Notes: generated by a model not told the origin, from the letters alone. DNA of 29,067 bases from Oscillospiraceae bacterium (GCA_902767395.1 CACXHI010000136.1:1-29067), one strand, 5' to 3'; positions 7,937 through 15,700 are shown, numbered from the stretch's first letter. A program made the numbers and translations.

Positions 7937-9172
7937 TCAGCTTTCTGTCAGGTGGAGCAGAATTTCCACGTTTTTTGCCATCGACGGCACGGGGACGAAT
8001 TCAAAGCGCCCGTGCGCGTTCTCGTACCCTGCGGAGAGGTTCGGGCAGGGCAGGCCCCGGAAGCTCAGCGAGGAACCGTCCGTACCGCCACGGAAGGGCT
8101 CGCACTGGGGCTCCAGTCCTGCGGCGGAAATCGCCCGCCGCAAATCCTCTATCAGGAAAGGATATTCCGAGAGCACGTCGCCCATGTTGCGGTATTGCTG
8201 GCGCAGCTCCACGCAAACCCGCTCCTCGCCGCATTCGGCGTTCAGACGGCGGGCAAGGTCCCGCAGCAGGGCCTCGCGGGCCTCGAATTTTGCCCGGTCA
8301 AAGTCGCGGATGATCAGATGCAGCGCCGCGTGCTCGCAGCTTGCCTGCACCGAGGTCACGTAGAAGAAGCCGTCCGTGCCGTCGGTGTACTGGGGCTTCT
8401 CCAGCCGGGGCAGACCGGCGAGGAAGTCGGCGGCGAGGTCGGCGGCGTTGACCATGATCCCCTTGGCGGTGGCGGGGTGGACGCTGCGGCCCGTGATTGT
8501 GACAAAGGCCTCCGAGGCGTGGAAGGTCTGATCCTGATACCAGCCCAGATGGTCGCCGTCGATCGTGTAGCCGACCTTGGCGCCGAGCTTGTCCAGATCG
8601 AGGTCGCGGGCCAACCCGCCCACCTCCTCGTCCGGAGTAAAGGCCAGACAGACGGTGCGGTGCGGCGTCTCGGGATGGGAGGCGTAGTATTCCGCCAGCG
8701 TCATCAGGGCCGCCACGGCAGCCTTGTCGTCGCCGCCCAGCAGGGTCGTTCCGTCGGTCACCACGAGATCCTGCCCGACGTACTGCGCCAGATTCGGATA
8801 GTCCGCCGCGCGCATGACGATCTGCTCGGCCTCGTTGAGCACGACGTCTCCGCCCGGATAGGCGCGCAGAACGCGGGGCTTCACGTCCCAGCCCTTCACG
8901 TCGGGGGCGGTGTCGAGATGGGCCACCAGCGCAATCGGCCGGTCCTCGGCCACGCCCACCGCCGGGAGCCAGCCGTAGACCAGACAGCGGGCCTCGTCAT
9001 ATTCCGCCGCCACGCCCAGCGCGCGCAGCTCGTCGTAGAGCACCCGCGCCAGATCGCGCTGGCAGGCCGTCGTGGGCCATTCGCCGGCAAAGGCGTGGGA
9101 CTGTGTGGAAATGGCGGCGTAGCGGAGCAGGCGCTCCTCGGTCTGCCGCAGAAATTCAGGATGTGCTTGCAT
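7937..9172 (-). CDS. pepT: tripeptide aminopeptidase (peptidase T)
   Basis: 411 aa, the usual PepT length. The ATG at 9172 has GGGAGGA 8 bases upstream; longer in-frame extension to 9223 is rejected. PepT is a cytoplasmic di-zinc M20 peptidase that removes the N-terminal residue from tripeptides. Metal and catalytic signatures are visible in order: HLDT (His85, Asp87), GTTLLGGDDK (Asp148/Asp149), FTPDEEVG (Glu182/Glu183), TIDGDHLG, the dimerisation-domain GRSVHPATAKGIMVNA, and the C-terminal GGTDGSSLSFRGLP and NAHGRFEFVP carrying the last His ligand. First gene of a four-gene minus-strand unit with its own strong promoter. The family usually has GADDK where GGDDK stands here, a mild change. 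Assignment is secure. Confidence 0.95.
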   Translation of the reverse strand: MQAHPEFLRQTEERLLRYAAISTQSHAFAGEWPTTACQRDLARVLYDELRALGVAAEYDEARCLVYGWLPAVGVAEDRPIALVAHLDTAPDVKGWDVKPRVLRAYPGGDVVLNEAEQIVMRAADYPNLAQYVGQDLVVTDGTTLLGGDDKAAVAALMTLAEYYASHPETPHRTVCLAFTPDEEVGGLARDLDLDKLGAKVGYTIDGDHLGWYQDQTFHASEAFVTITGRSVHPATAKGIMVNAADLAADFLAGLPRLEKPQYTDGTDGFFYVTSVQASCEHAALHLIIRDFDRAKFEAREALLRDLARRLNAECGEERVCVELRQQYRNMGDVLSEYPFLIEDLRRAISAAGLEPQCEPFRGGTDGSSLSFRGLPCPNLSAGYENAHGRFEFVPVPSMAKNVEILLHLTES

Positions 9173-9252
9173 AAAACCGTCCTCCCGATTTCCTCCCGCC
9201 CGACGGCACAAAACACGCGCCAAAACCCCGGACGGGGATTTTTTCTTCTCTT

Positions 9253-9281
9253 ATTATACCGGGAAGCGGAGGAAAAGTCAA
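9253..9281 (-). promoter_or_regulatory. sigma-A promoter of the pepT unit
   Basis: On the minus strand TTGACT (9276-9281) and TATAAT (9253-9258) are separated by exactly 17 bases, a near-consensus promoter. The predicted start near 9246 lies about 75 bases before the pepT ATG. Confidence 0.9.
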
Positions 9282-9303
9282 CGTTTGTAACAGCTCAGCC
9301 GAT

Positions 9304-9333
9304 CCCGTAGTGGCCGCTGACCACAGCGGCCTC
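9304..9333 (+). repeat. 30-bp repeat, REP-like palindrome (left copy)
   Basis: This 30-base sequence is present exactly in reverse complement at 15629-15658. It contains GTAG (9307-9310) followed by an 8-bp stem (9312-9319 with 9324-9331) and the loop ACCA. A GTAG foot plus palindrome is the layout of REP sequences recognised by RAYT transposases. The two copies flank the BspA-like gene in opposite orientation. Confidence 0.8.
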
Positions 9334-9358
9334 GCGCCTCTGTCTACGAAACACAGCG

Positions 9359-9388
9359 CGCCCCATCCCGATTCGCTGGGATGGGGCG
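9359..9388 (+). other. 11-bp stem hairpin in pepT/bspA gap
   Basis: An 11-bp perfect inverted repeat (9359-9369 with 9378-9388) with an 8-base loop. No T-run follows on either strand, so it is not an obvious terminator. It lies between the left REP-like repeat and the compound palindromic element. Confidence 0.6.
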
Positions 9389-9426
9389 TTGTGTCTGCGC
9401 AGGGAGCGTAAAGGCTTAGCCCCCGT

Positions 9427-9621
9427 CCCGTAGGGCAGGCTCATGCCCCGCCGGAAGGCGGGGACGAGCCTGCCGGTCGCTTGCAGAGCGACAACGAGTC
9501 ACTGTCACAGGTCGAATGATCCACTGTCACAGGTCGAACGATCAACTGTCACAGGTCGTTCTCCGCCTGCGGCGGAGCGGAAGGCTCGTCCCGCTGCGCG
9601 GGCATGAGCCTTCCCTACGGG
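9427..9621. repeat. compound palindromic element with 21-bp terminal inverted repeats
   Basis: The ends (9427-9447 and 9601-9621) are inverted repeats matching at 20 of 21 positions, each with GTAG at the outer side (9430-9433; CTAC at 9615-9618). Inside lie a nested hairpin (9434-9474), three 22-bp direct repeats (9501-9558), a 7-bp stem (9561-9567 with 9571-9577) and a hairpin over 9579-9614. No coding region is supported. The form is that of a non-autonomous, REP/MITE-like element of about 195 bp. Confidence 0.7.
9501..9558 (+). repeat. 22-bp direct repeats, 2.6 copies
   Basis: Units at 9501-9522, 9523-9544 and a partial one at 9545-9558 share ACTGTCACAGGTCG; the two full units differ at two positions. 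Head-to-tail spacing of 22 bp (about two helical turns) would put a bound protein on one face. No spacers, so not CRISPR. Confidence 0.85.
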
Positions 9622-9678
9622 GTGGGGGAACGGTTCCCCCAAATTGATGATCATTTCTAAAATAGCGACGGATTTGTA

Positions 9679-9707
9679 TTGATTTTTGTGTAATATTTTG
9701 ATAAAAT
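9679..9707 (+). promoter_or_regulatory. possible promoter for the bspA-like gene leader
   Basis: TTGATT (9679-9684) and TAAAAT (9702-9707) are 17 bases apart in an AT-rich stretch just before the long hairpin. It is the best promoter candidate for the gene starting at 9933 and would give a leader of about 220 bases that includes a terminator. Confidence 0.55.
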
Positions 9708-9712
9708 GACAA

Positions 9713-9819
9713 TGCGACGTAACTTCATATTCTGCCATCGGAGGGGTGCGTTTTTGTTTTTTGGCAAAAACGCCCGCTCTACTTCCGCATCCCTCGATGG
9801 TGCTTGAAGTTGCGTCGCA
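9713..9819 (+). other. 107-bp long-stem structure (candidate structured leader RNA or palindromic element)
   Basis: Outer stem: 9713-9727 pairs with 9805-9819 over 15 bp including one G-U. Second stem: 9735-9740 with 9795-9800, a bulged G at 9741, then 9742-9750 with 9786-9794 including one G-U. A third stem, 9750-9756 with 9765-9771, can form inside. The G-U pairs and single bulge are consistent with an RNA fold, though a decayed DNA palindrome is also possible. No known riboswitch class is recognised. Confidence 0.55.
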
Positions 9820-9841
9820 GCAAAGGAGCTGTGCGTTTTTC

Positions 9842-9869
9842 GTGCGCAGCTTCGGCTGCGCACTTTTTT
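9842..9869 (+). terminator. intrinsic terminator upstream of the bspA-like gene
   Basis: A 9-bp stem (9842-9850 with 9855-9863), stable TTCG loop and six Ts (9864-9869) lie 63 bases before the start codon at 9933. Bases 9827-9834 could pair with 9845-9852 and break the 5' arm, which would fit an attenuator, but it could also simply end upstream transcription. No good promoter is visible between it and the gene. Confidence 0.85.
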
Positions 9870-9932
9870 AAATGTGTGGACTAAACCAAAGAGAAATCAA
9901 AAGAACAGATTGGGCTGAACAGGAGGTTTACA

Positions 9933-12900
9933 ATGAAAAAACAGCTTACTTTGCTATTAGTTGTGTTTTGCATTCTGATTGCGATCATTCCTCTAAGCTT
10001 TTTTCCGGCGGAAGCAATGTCTCAAGAGTTTCAGGCGCAAACAGCAGCAGGAGAGTCTGAAGTGACAAGGGCCGAATGGATTCAAATGCTTGTGGCAGCA
10101 TTTAACATGACCGTCGAAGAAGAAATGGCACCGGATAACTATTACAACGATCTGACTGGAGACGAAGACTTTTACCGTGATATCTTGGTAGCTGTCACCT
10201 TTGGTGTCGTTGACATTGAAGAAGGTTTATCCTTCTGCCCGAATGATCCGGTGACCCGCGAATTTGCAGCTCAGACCTTAAATGCCTGCCTGTCATTAAG
10301 ACTCGATGCAGACGCAGAATACACATTTGCAGAATATGAGGAAGTATCGTGCCCGGATGATATTCAAATCGCAATCAATCGTGGTTGGTTTGCTCTCCAA
10401 AACGGAGCATTCTTACCTAACAAGACAATCACTTCCTCGGAATGCGAGTTGATGTTTGCCGACGTCTCTGCAATCCTTGAGGAAAAATCGGTTGATCCGA
10501 ACTACGATAGCACGTACACCTATTCTATTGATGTGATTGAAGTACCAAACGGGACGGAAGTCTCTGTCGACGTTGATAATATGGTTACAATCGCAGATTG
10601 TCCTGTTGAAATCCAGAGCGGTGATGTGTTTGTCGTATATTTCGGCGGCATTCCCTTCCCTTATGCTGCTCAAAATATTGAGCGGGAAGATAACTTGACG
10701 CTAATTCATGCCGTTGAACTCAATGGCGAAGATGTCTTTTCGGATATTGATGCACAGGGCTCAGTTGAAACCGAATTCACACAGTTTGTACCATATGAGG
10801 GAACAGAGGTTGAATTCATAAATGAAATCACCGGCGAAAGGTTTTCGGACGCGATTGAAGCAGAGCGGTCAGTAAAGAATTCGACAGCAACCCGCGGCGT
10901 CGTAAACATCAAGAGATCTATTTCGATTAAGCAGAAGGTCAAACTGAGCGATGCTACCAGCGCTTCGATTGATTTTACTCTGAAAAACCCAAAGTTAGAA
11001 TACAAGTTGAATACTTCCACAAAAACCGCGATGGTGACACTAACTGGTAAAAAAGAAGTCAGCATCAAGGTGGAAGCTGATGTTACGGACGCAGTTGCAA
11101 AAAAAGAGATACAATTACTCTTGATCGGTGTAAAAGGAATTGGCGGATTAGAGGTCTCAGTTGTTTTTGACCTTTCTGGCAGTGCAACTGCTACATGGAG
11201 CGGAAATCTGTCTGAAAGCATTATGTTCTCTCCCTATACAGGTATCACCCGCGTTCAAGATTACAAAGCGGAAAGCTTTTTCCTTGAACTGGAGGCAACC
11301 TTTAAGGCTGGAGTAAGAGTCTCTTTGGGCATCAATGATTTCCCGATGGATATTATAGCAGGGAATGTTTATGTTGAGGCTGGCGCCAAAGGCTCGGTAA
11401 AGACAACAAACTATGGTGGAAATGAATTGCCTCGGTCCTGTGTTCATACAGCAATCTATCTATATCTTGAATATGGGGCAACCGCCCATGTGAAGTTTGG
11501 TCCGTTTAAAACGGAAGCTTCTTACAAAGCGAAGGTATGGACGGACAAAAATAGTCCGTTGCGTGTTGTGCATCACTATGAAGATGGCGTCGAGGTCGCA
11601 CAATGCACCCGTGGCAGCACTGACAATAACGGATATTATACGAATTCAACGTCAAATTATAACAGCACAGGATGGAGCGGTGGCAATAACGGTTATGGTG
11701 TGGATGCAAACGGAAATCCGGCTCTCCTTTATACATACACCGTCGATGACGAAAACAATGCAACGATTACAGGCTATACAGGTAGTTCTACTTCACTGAG
11801 TATTCCAGCCGCAATAGATGGGCATACAGTAGTTGCTATTGGTGAAGAGGCTTTTGAAAACAGATCTGACTTCTATGCAGTGGTGATTCCTAATACGGTT
11901 AGTACCGTTGAAAAATGGGCTTTTAGTGGTTGCACAAAACTACAATTAGTCGTTTTACCTAACAGTATAACGAGTATTGGAACATTTGCTTTTCATAATT
12001 GTAAGGCACTTAAAACAGTCACCATCCCAGAGTCATTGCAAAGTGTGGGGTCTTCAATAGCTGGGGAAGGACCATTTGCAGGAAGCGGGGTTGTGATTGC
12101 AACCATTAGTGAGGGTGCAATTACCATTCCAGAATATCTGTTTTCAGGAGCCAATAGTTTGCAGTCAATCAGTATACCTAATACAGTTACCTCCATAGGG
12201 AAATGGGCATTCTACGGTTGCACATTTTTGAATACTATTGAGTTACCTCCTAGCATCTCATATATTGGGGCTTTTGCGTTCTATAACTGCAAATCGATTA
12301 GTACTATCGTAATCCCAGAATCACTTCAAAGTGTTGGGTCTTCAGTCGCTGGGGAAGGACCATTTGCAGGAAGCGGGGTCGAAGCAGCCACTCTATCAGG
12401 AAGCAGATCATCCATCCCAGAGTATCTTTTTTCGGGAGCAATTTGCTTAAAGTCTATCAGCATTCCTAATTCTGTTACCTCCATAGGAAAATGGGCATTT
12501 TATGGTTGTACGTCCTTGAATAGTATTGAATTACCTTCCGGTTTAGCATATGTGGGGACGCTTGCTTTTTACAACTGTATATCTCTTAAAACAATAGTAA
12601 TCCCAGAGTCACTCCAAAGCGTAGGTTCTTCGTTTGCCGGCGAGGGCCCATTTCAGGAAAGCGGAGTTGAAACAGCTATTTTCGAAGGGACTCGCACTGC
12701 CATTCCTGAATATATTTTCTCAGGAGCTAATAGTTTGCAGACAATTATCATCCCTGATTCTGTTACCTCTATAGGGAAATGGGCATTCTATTGCTGCTAC
12801 TCCCTAAATCAAGTTAATTTGCCTGCCAGACTGGTCTCATTACGTGGAAATGCTTTTGGAAAGTGCTTGGGACTCCAAGAAATAACGATTCCAAAAACAC

Positions 12901-15389
12901 TTCAATCAATTGGGTATAGCATTGGTGGTGGGGGTCCGTTTTCTGGAAGTGGGTTAAAGACCGCCTATATAGAAGCTGGATCGCCTTCTGTTTTACCGCA
13001 TTTGTTTGATGGTGCAAATAATCTAAATTATGTATCTGTTCCTACAAGCATTTCGCTTATTGGTGAGTACGCTTTTTGCGGATGTATAAAATTAAAACAT
13101 ATTCAGATTCCTGATAGCGTAACTTCGATCAACAGTTATGCTTTTGCATCCTCTGGATTGGAAGAAATCGTCTTAAGTGATATGGTTACCAGCATGGGGA
13201 ATTATGTCTTTTATGGTTGCTCTTCACTATCTAACGCAACGTTGCCTAGTAAAAGAGTGAATATTACAGAGGGTATGTTTAAAAACTGCGTATCGTTGAA
13301 TAGTATAGTTTTACCCTCTTCTGTAGAAGCAATTCAAGATAGTGCTTTTTCTGGATGTGCGGCATTAAATGACATTTTAATTCCAGATAAAACAACAAAC
13401 ATAAAAAGCTCTGCATTTTATAATTGTGATTCGCTCACAACAGTGGTCTTAAATAATGGTTTAGTTAGCCTTGGCAGTAACGTTTTTTCTGATTGTGATT
13501 CATTAACAGTAATTACAATCCCTGATAGTGTTAAGTCTATAGGGACAAAACTGTTCATGAATTGTGATCAACTAACAGATGTTGAGCTCGGAAATGGCAT
13601 TAAGGAAATCCCAGATCAGTGCTTCTACGAGTGTCCTGCGTTACAGACAATCAGTTTGCCGTATCGAGTTTCCAAGATTGGAAACAAGGCGTTTGGCAAC
13701 TGCACAGGACTAACTGAAGCAACAATTCTTCGTAACGTCACTTCAATCAGCAGCGATGCTTTTAGCTACCCAAACATTCTAACAATCTACGGCGTTTCCG
13801 GCACCTACGCAGAAACCTATGCAGGAGAGATTGGGGCAACCTTTGTTTCAATTGATGTCCCTGCGACAAATGTTTCGCTGAATGAAACGAATCTTCGCCT
13901 TGCAAAAGGTGCGTCTTTCCAATTGATTCCTTCCATCACCCCGATCAACTTCACTGATGCAACTTCGTGGAAGTCGAACAACACCAGTGTTGCAACTGTA
14001 ACCGAGGACGGCTTAGTAAAAGCAGTTGGAATCGGTGAAGCGATAATCAGCTTTGTAGTAGGGAATAAGAAAGCGACCTGTAGCGTAACGGTGGTGCAGC
14101 CTGTAACCAGCATCAGCTTGAATAAAACGAACCTTTCCATGAATGCAGGTGAAACCTTCCGGTTGGTTGCCACGGTTTCTCCCAGCAATGCAGAAAACAA
14201 GGAAATTGAGTGGAGTACGAGCGATGAAACAATTGCTGCTGTGGATCAATCCGGTTATCTGACTGCGCTGAAAAAAGGAACAGCCACAATTACCGCAACA
14301 GCAAAAGACGGAAGCGGGACGAATCAAAAATGCACGGTCACAGTCCGGAATAATCTGATTGTAGTCACCTCGGCTGATGGTTTACAGAGTCCCCATCCTT
14401 ATGAACCGAATTGCTGCGACATCTGGCAGTATTCAATTCCAGGGGCGGAAGGTCTTTCTATTACATTCAGCACAGAGACATCAGTCGAAGATGGAAGCGA
14501 TTTCATCGTGATCTTTACAGGTGACGGAACACAGGTTGGCATGTATACAGGAACAGAATTATCTGGTCAAACCATTCAGGTTTCCGGCGAAACTGTGAGG
14601 ATCCAACTCAATTCCGATGGGTCATACTGTGAGTACGGCTTTGCCGTAACAAGTGTTGTTCCAATTTCGTACGGTCATGTTCATAACTATGTGGCAGTGG
14701 TTACACCTTCGACCTGCACTGAGCGTGGCTATACGACGCACACCTGTTCTGTCTGTGGTGACAGTTATGTGGACGCCTATACAAACGCACTTGGACATAA
14801 TTATCAGAATGGCGTTTGCACCAGATGCGGAACATTGAATCCGAATCTGGAAAACCCCTTTTCGGACGTTAAGAAGAGCAAGTACTTTTACACGCCGGTT
14901 CTTTGGGCTTACTTTCACAATCCTCGGATCACGGGCGGAACGGGCGACGGAAAGTTCTCTCCAAACGCCACCTGCACCCGTGAGCAGATTGTGACCTTCC
15001 TCTGGAAGGCCTATGGAGCGCCGGAGCCGCAGAGTTATGACAACCCGTTCAAGGACGTAAAAAAGAGCAAGTACTATTACAAAGCTGTCCTGTGGGCTGC
15101 GGAAAAAGGCATTACCAGCGGCGTCGGCAACGGCAAGTTTGGCGTTGGACAAGGGTGTACCCGCGAACAGGCGATGACGTTCCTCTGGGTTGCGGCAGGA
15201 AAACCGGGACACAGCCAGCAAGAAAGCGCCTTTACGGACGTCAAGAAAGGGAAGTATTATTACAACGCGATCCTCTGGGCCGTGGAAAACGGAATCACCA
15301 GCGGCGTCGGCAACGGCAAATTCGGCGTCGGACAAACCTGCACCAGAGCACAGATTGTGACCTTCCTGTACGCATTGCTGGGCAAGTAA
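9933..15389 (+). CDS. giant BspA-like leucine-rich-repeat surface protein with SLH anchor
   Basis: 1818 aa with AGGAGG 7 bases before the ATG and a signal peptide (MKKQLTLLLVVFCILIAIIP, cut near AEA). In order: an N-terminal region with SLH-like repeats (about 40-180); a beta-rich stretch not recognised (about 185-600); LRR_5/BspA-type repeats (about 602-1300; IPxSVTSIGxxAFxGCxxL), including four 96-residue super-repeats; two BIG_2 immunoglobulin-like domains (about 1309-1389 and 1390-1472); a CUB-like segment (about 1476-1582); a Cys/His module (HNYVAVVTPSTCTERGYTTH, then CxxC pairs, to about 1636); three SLH repeats (about 1643-1818). BspA-type LRRs mediate adhesion to host proteins and other bacteria; SLH repeats bind the cell wall. 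The gene stands alone between repeat-rich spacers. Its body is AT-rich (some 60-base lines near 30% GC) but the final SLH part is near 60%. Adhesin role is inference. Confidence 0.93.
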   Translation: MKKQLTLLLVVFCILIAIIPLSFFPAEAMSQEFQAQTAAGESEVTRAEWIQMLVAAFNMTVEEEMAPDNYYNDLTGDEDFYRDILVAVTFGVVDIEEGLSFCPNDPVTREFAAQTLNACLSLRLDADAEYTFAEYEEVSCPDDIQIAINRGWFALQNGAFLPNKTITSSECELMFADVSAILEEKSVDPNYDSTYTYSIDVIEVPNGTEVSVDVDNMVTIADCPVEIQSGDVFVVYFGGIPFPYAAQNIEREDNLTLIHAVELNGEDVFSDIDAQGSVETEFTQFVPYEGTEVEFINEITGERFSDAIEAERSVKNSTATRGVVNIKRSISIKQKVKLSDATSASIDFTLKNPKLEYKLNTSTKTAMVTLTGKKEVSIKVEADVTDAVAKKEIQLLLIGVKGIGGLEVSVVFDLSGSATATWSGNLSESIMFSPYTGITRVQDYKAESFFLELEATFKAGVRVSLGINDFPMDIIAGNVYVEAGAKGSVKTTNYGGNELPRSCVHTAIYLYLEYGATAHVKFGPFKTEASYKAKVWTDKNSPLRVVHHYEDGVEVAQCTRGSTDNNGYYTNSTSNYNSTGWSGGNNGYGVDANGNPALLYTYTVDDENNATITGYTGSSTSLSIPAAIDGHTVVAIGEEAFENRSDFYAVVIPNTVSTVEKWAFSGCTKLQLVVLPNSITSIGTFAFHNCKALKTVTIPESLQSVGSSIAGEGPFAGSGVVIATISEGAITIPEYLFSGANSLQSISIPNTVTSIGKWAFYGCTFLNTIELPPSISYIGAFAFYNCKSISTIVIPESLQSVGSSVAGEGPFAGSGVEAATLSGSRSSIPEYLFSGAICLKSISIPNSVTSIGKWAFYGCTSLNSIELPSGLAYVGTLAFYNCISLKTIVIPESLQSVGSSFAGEGPFQESGVETAIFEGTRTAIPEYIFSGANSLQTIIIPDSVTSIGKWAFYCCYSLNQVNLPARLVSLRGNAFGKCLGLQEITIPKTLQSIGYSIGGGGPFSGSGLKTAYIEAGSPSVLPHLFDGANNLNYVSVPTSISLIGEYAFCGCIKLKHIQIPDSVTSINSYAFASSGLEEIVLSDMVTSMGNYVFYGCSSLSNATLPSKRVNITEGMFKNCVSLNSIVLPSSVEAIQDSAFSGCAALNDILIPDKTTNIKSSAFYNCDSLTTVVLNNGLVSLGSNVFSDCDSLTVITIPDSVKSIGTKLFMNCDQLTDVELGNGIKEIPDQCFYECPALQTISLPYRVSKIGNKAFGNCTGLTEATILRNVTSISSDAFSYPNILTIYGVSGTYAETYAGEIGATFVSIDVPATNVSLNETNLRLAKGASFQLIPSITPINFTDATSWKSNNTSVATVTEDGLVKAVGIGEAIISFVVGNKKATCSVTVVQPVTSISLNKTNLSMNAGETFRLVATVSPSNAENKEIEWSTSDETIAAVDQSGYLTALKKGTATITATAKDGSGTNQKCTVTVRNNLIVVTSADGLQSPHPYEPNCCDIWQYSIPGAEGLSITFSTETSVEDGSDFIVIFTGDGTQVGMYTGTELSGQTIQVSGETVRIQLNSDGSYCEYGFAVTSVVPISYGHVHNYVAVVTPSTCTERGYTTHTCSVCGDSYVDAYTNALGHNYQNGVCTRCGTLNPNLENPFSDVKKSKYFYTPVLWAYFHNPRITGGTGDGKFSPNATCTREQIVTFLWKAYGAPEPQSYDNPFKDVKKSKYYYKAVLWAAEKGITSGVGNGKFGVGQGCTREQAMTFLWVAAGKPGHSQQESAFTDVKKGKYYYNAILWAVENGITSGVGNGKFGVGQTCTRAQIVTFLYALLGK
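12027..13178 (+). repeat. four 288-bp in-frame super-repeats in LRR region
   Basis: The same Pro codon and following IPESLQSVGSS-type block recur at 12027, 12315, 12603 and 12891, exactly 288 bp (96 residues) apart. The first three copies are very alike at DNA level; the fourth is clearly diverged. Each copy spans about four LRR_5 units and includes an unusual GEGPFAGSG insert. Recent duplication of the first three is inferred. Confidence 0.9.
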
Positions 15390-15452
15390 ACACTTATTTG
15401 CAGGGGACGGGCAACCGTCCCCTGCCCCCGTCATTCTGTTATGAAGTGACGT

Positions 15453-15601
15453 GTAGGGACGAGCATCGCTCGTCCGCGTTTGCGGAGCAAACAATCGCCC
15501 GGCAGGGCGATTTCCCTGCGTCGCAGCGGTACGGTACGTTAGATTTGCCTGCGGCAAATTGCATTCGTTCCGAATGCCGGACGAGCAATGCTCGTCCCTA
15601 C
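15453..15601. repeat. chain of short palindromes bounded by GTAG-footed inverted repeats
   Basis: The ends (15453-15476 and 15578-15601) are inverted repeats matching at 23 of 24 positions, each itself a hairpin with GTAG on the outer side. Between them lie further perfect hairpins at 15478-15492, 15493-15512, 15516-15526, 15543-15559 and 15561-15577, most with 3-4 base loops. No gene is supported in 15390-15831; this element, the 30-bp repeat and a heptad tract fill most of it. Confidence 0.75.
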
Positions 15602-15628
15602 GTTCAGATCCACAGGCGGAGCGTGAGG

Positions 15629-15658
15629 GAGGCCGCTGTGGTCAGCGGCCACTACGGG
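15629..15658 (-). repeat. 30-bp repeat, REP-like palindrome (right copy)
   Basis: Exact reverse complement of 9304-9333. The hairpin occupies 15631-15650 and CTAC (GTAG on the minus strand) is at 15652-15655. With its partner it encloses the BspA-like gene in an inverted arrangement about 6.3 kb apart. Confidence 0.8.
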
Positions 15659-15672
15659 TCTTTTGTCCCTTT

Positions 15673-15700
15673 CAACTGTCAACTATCAACTGTCAATTCA
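15673..15700 (+). repeat. 7-bp-period tandem tract
   Basis: Four heptads: CAACTGT, CAACTAT, CAACTGT, CAATTCA. It lies between the right REP-like repeat and the rubrerythrin promoter and resembles the heptad tracts near 4461, 19246 and 20606 in period, not in exact sequence. Confidence 0.7.

Noticed and set aside
9501..9558. Possible CRISPR array
   Set aside because: The 22-bp units are head to tail with no spacers and there are no cas genes in the window.
12027..13178. Possible CRISPR or mobile repeat array
   Set aside because: The 288-bp period is in frame and encodes leucine-rich repeats; it is a protein repeat.
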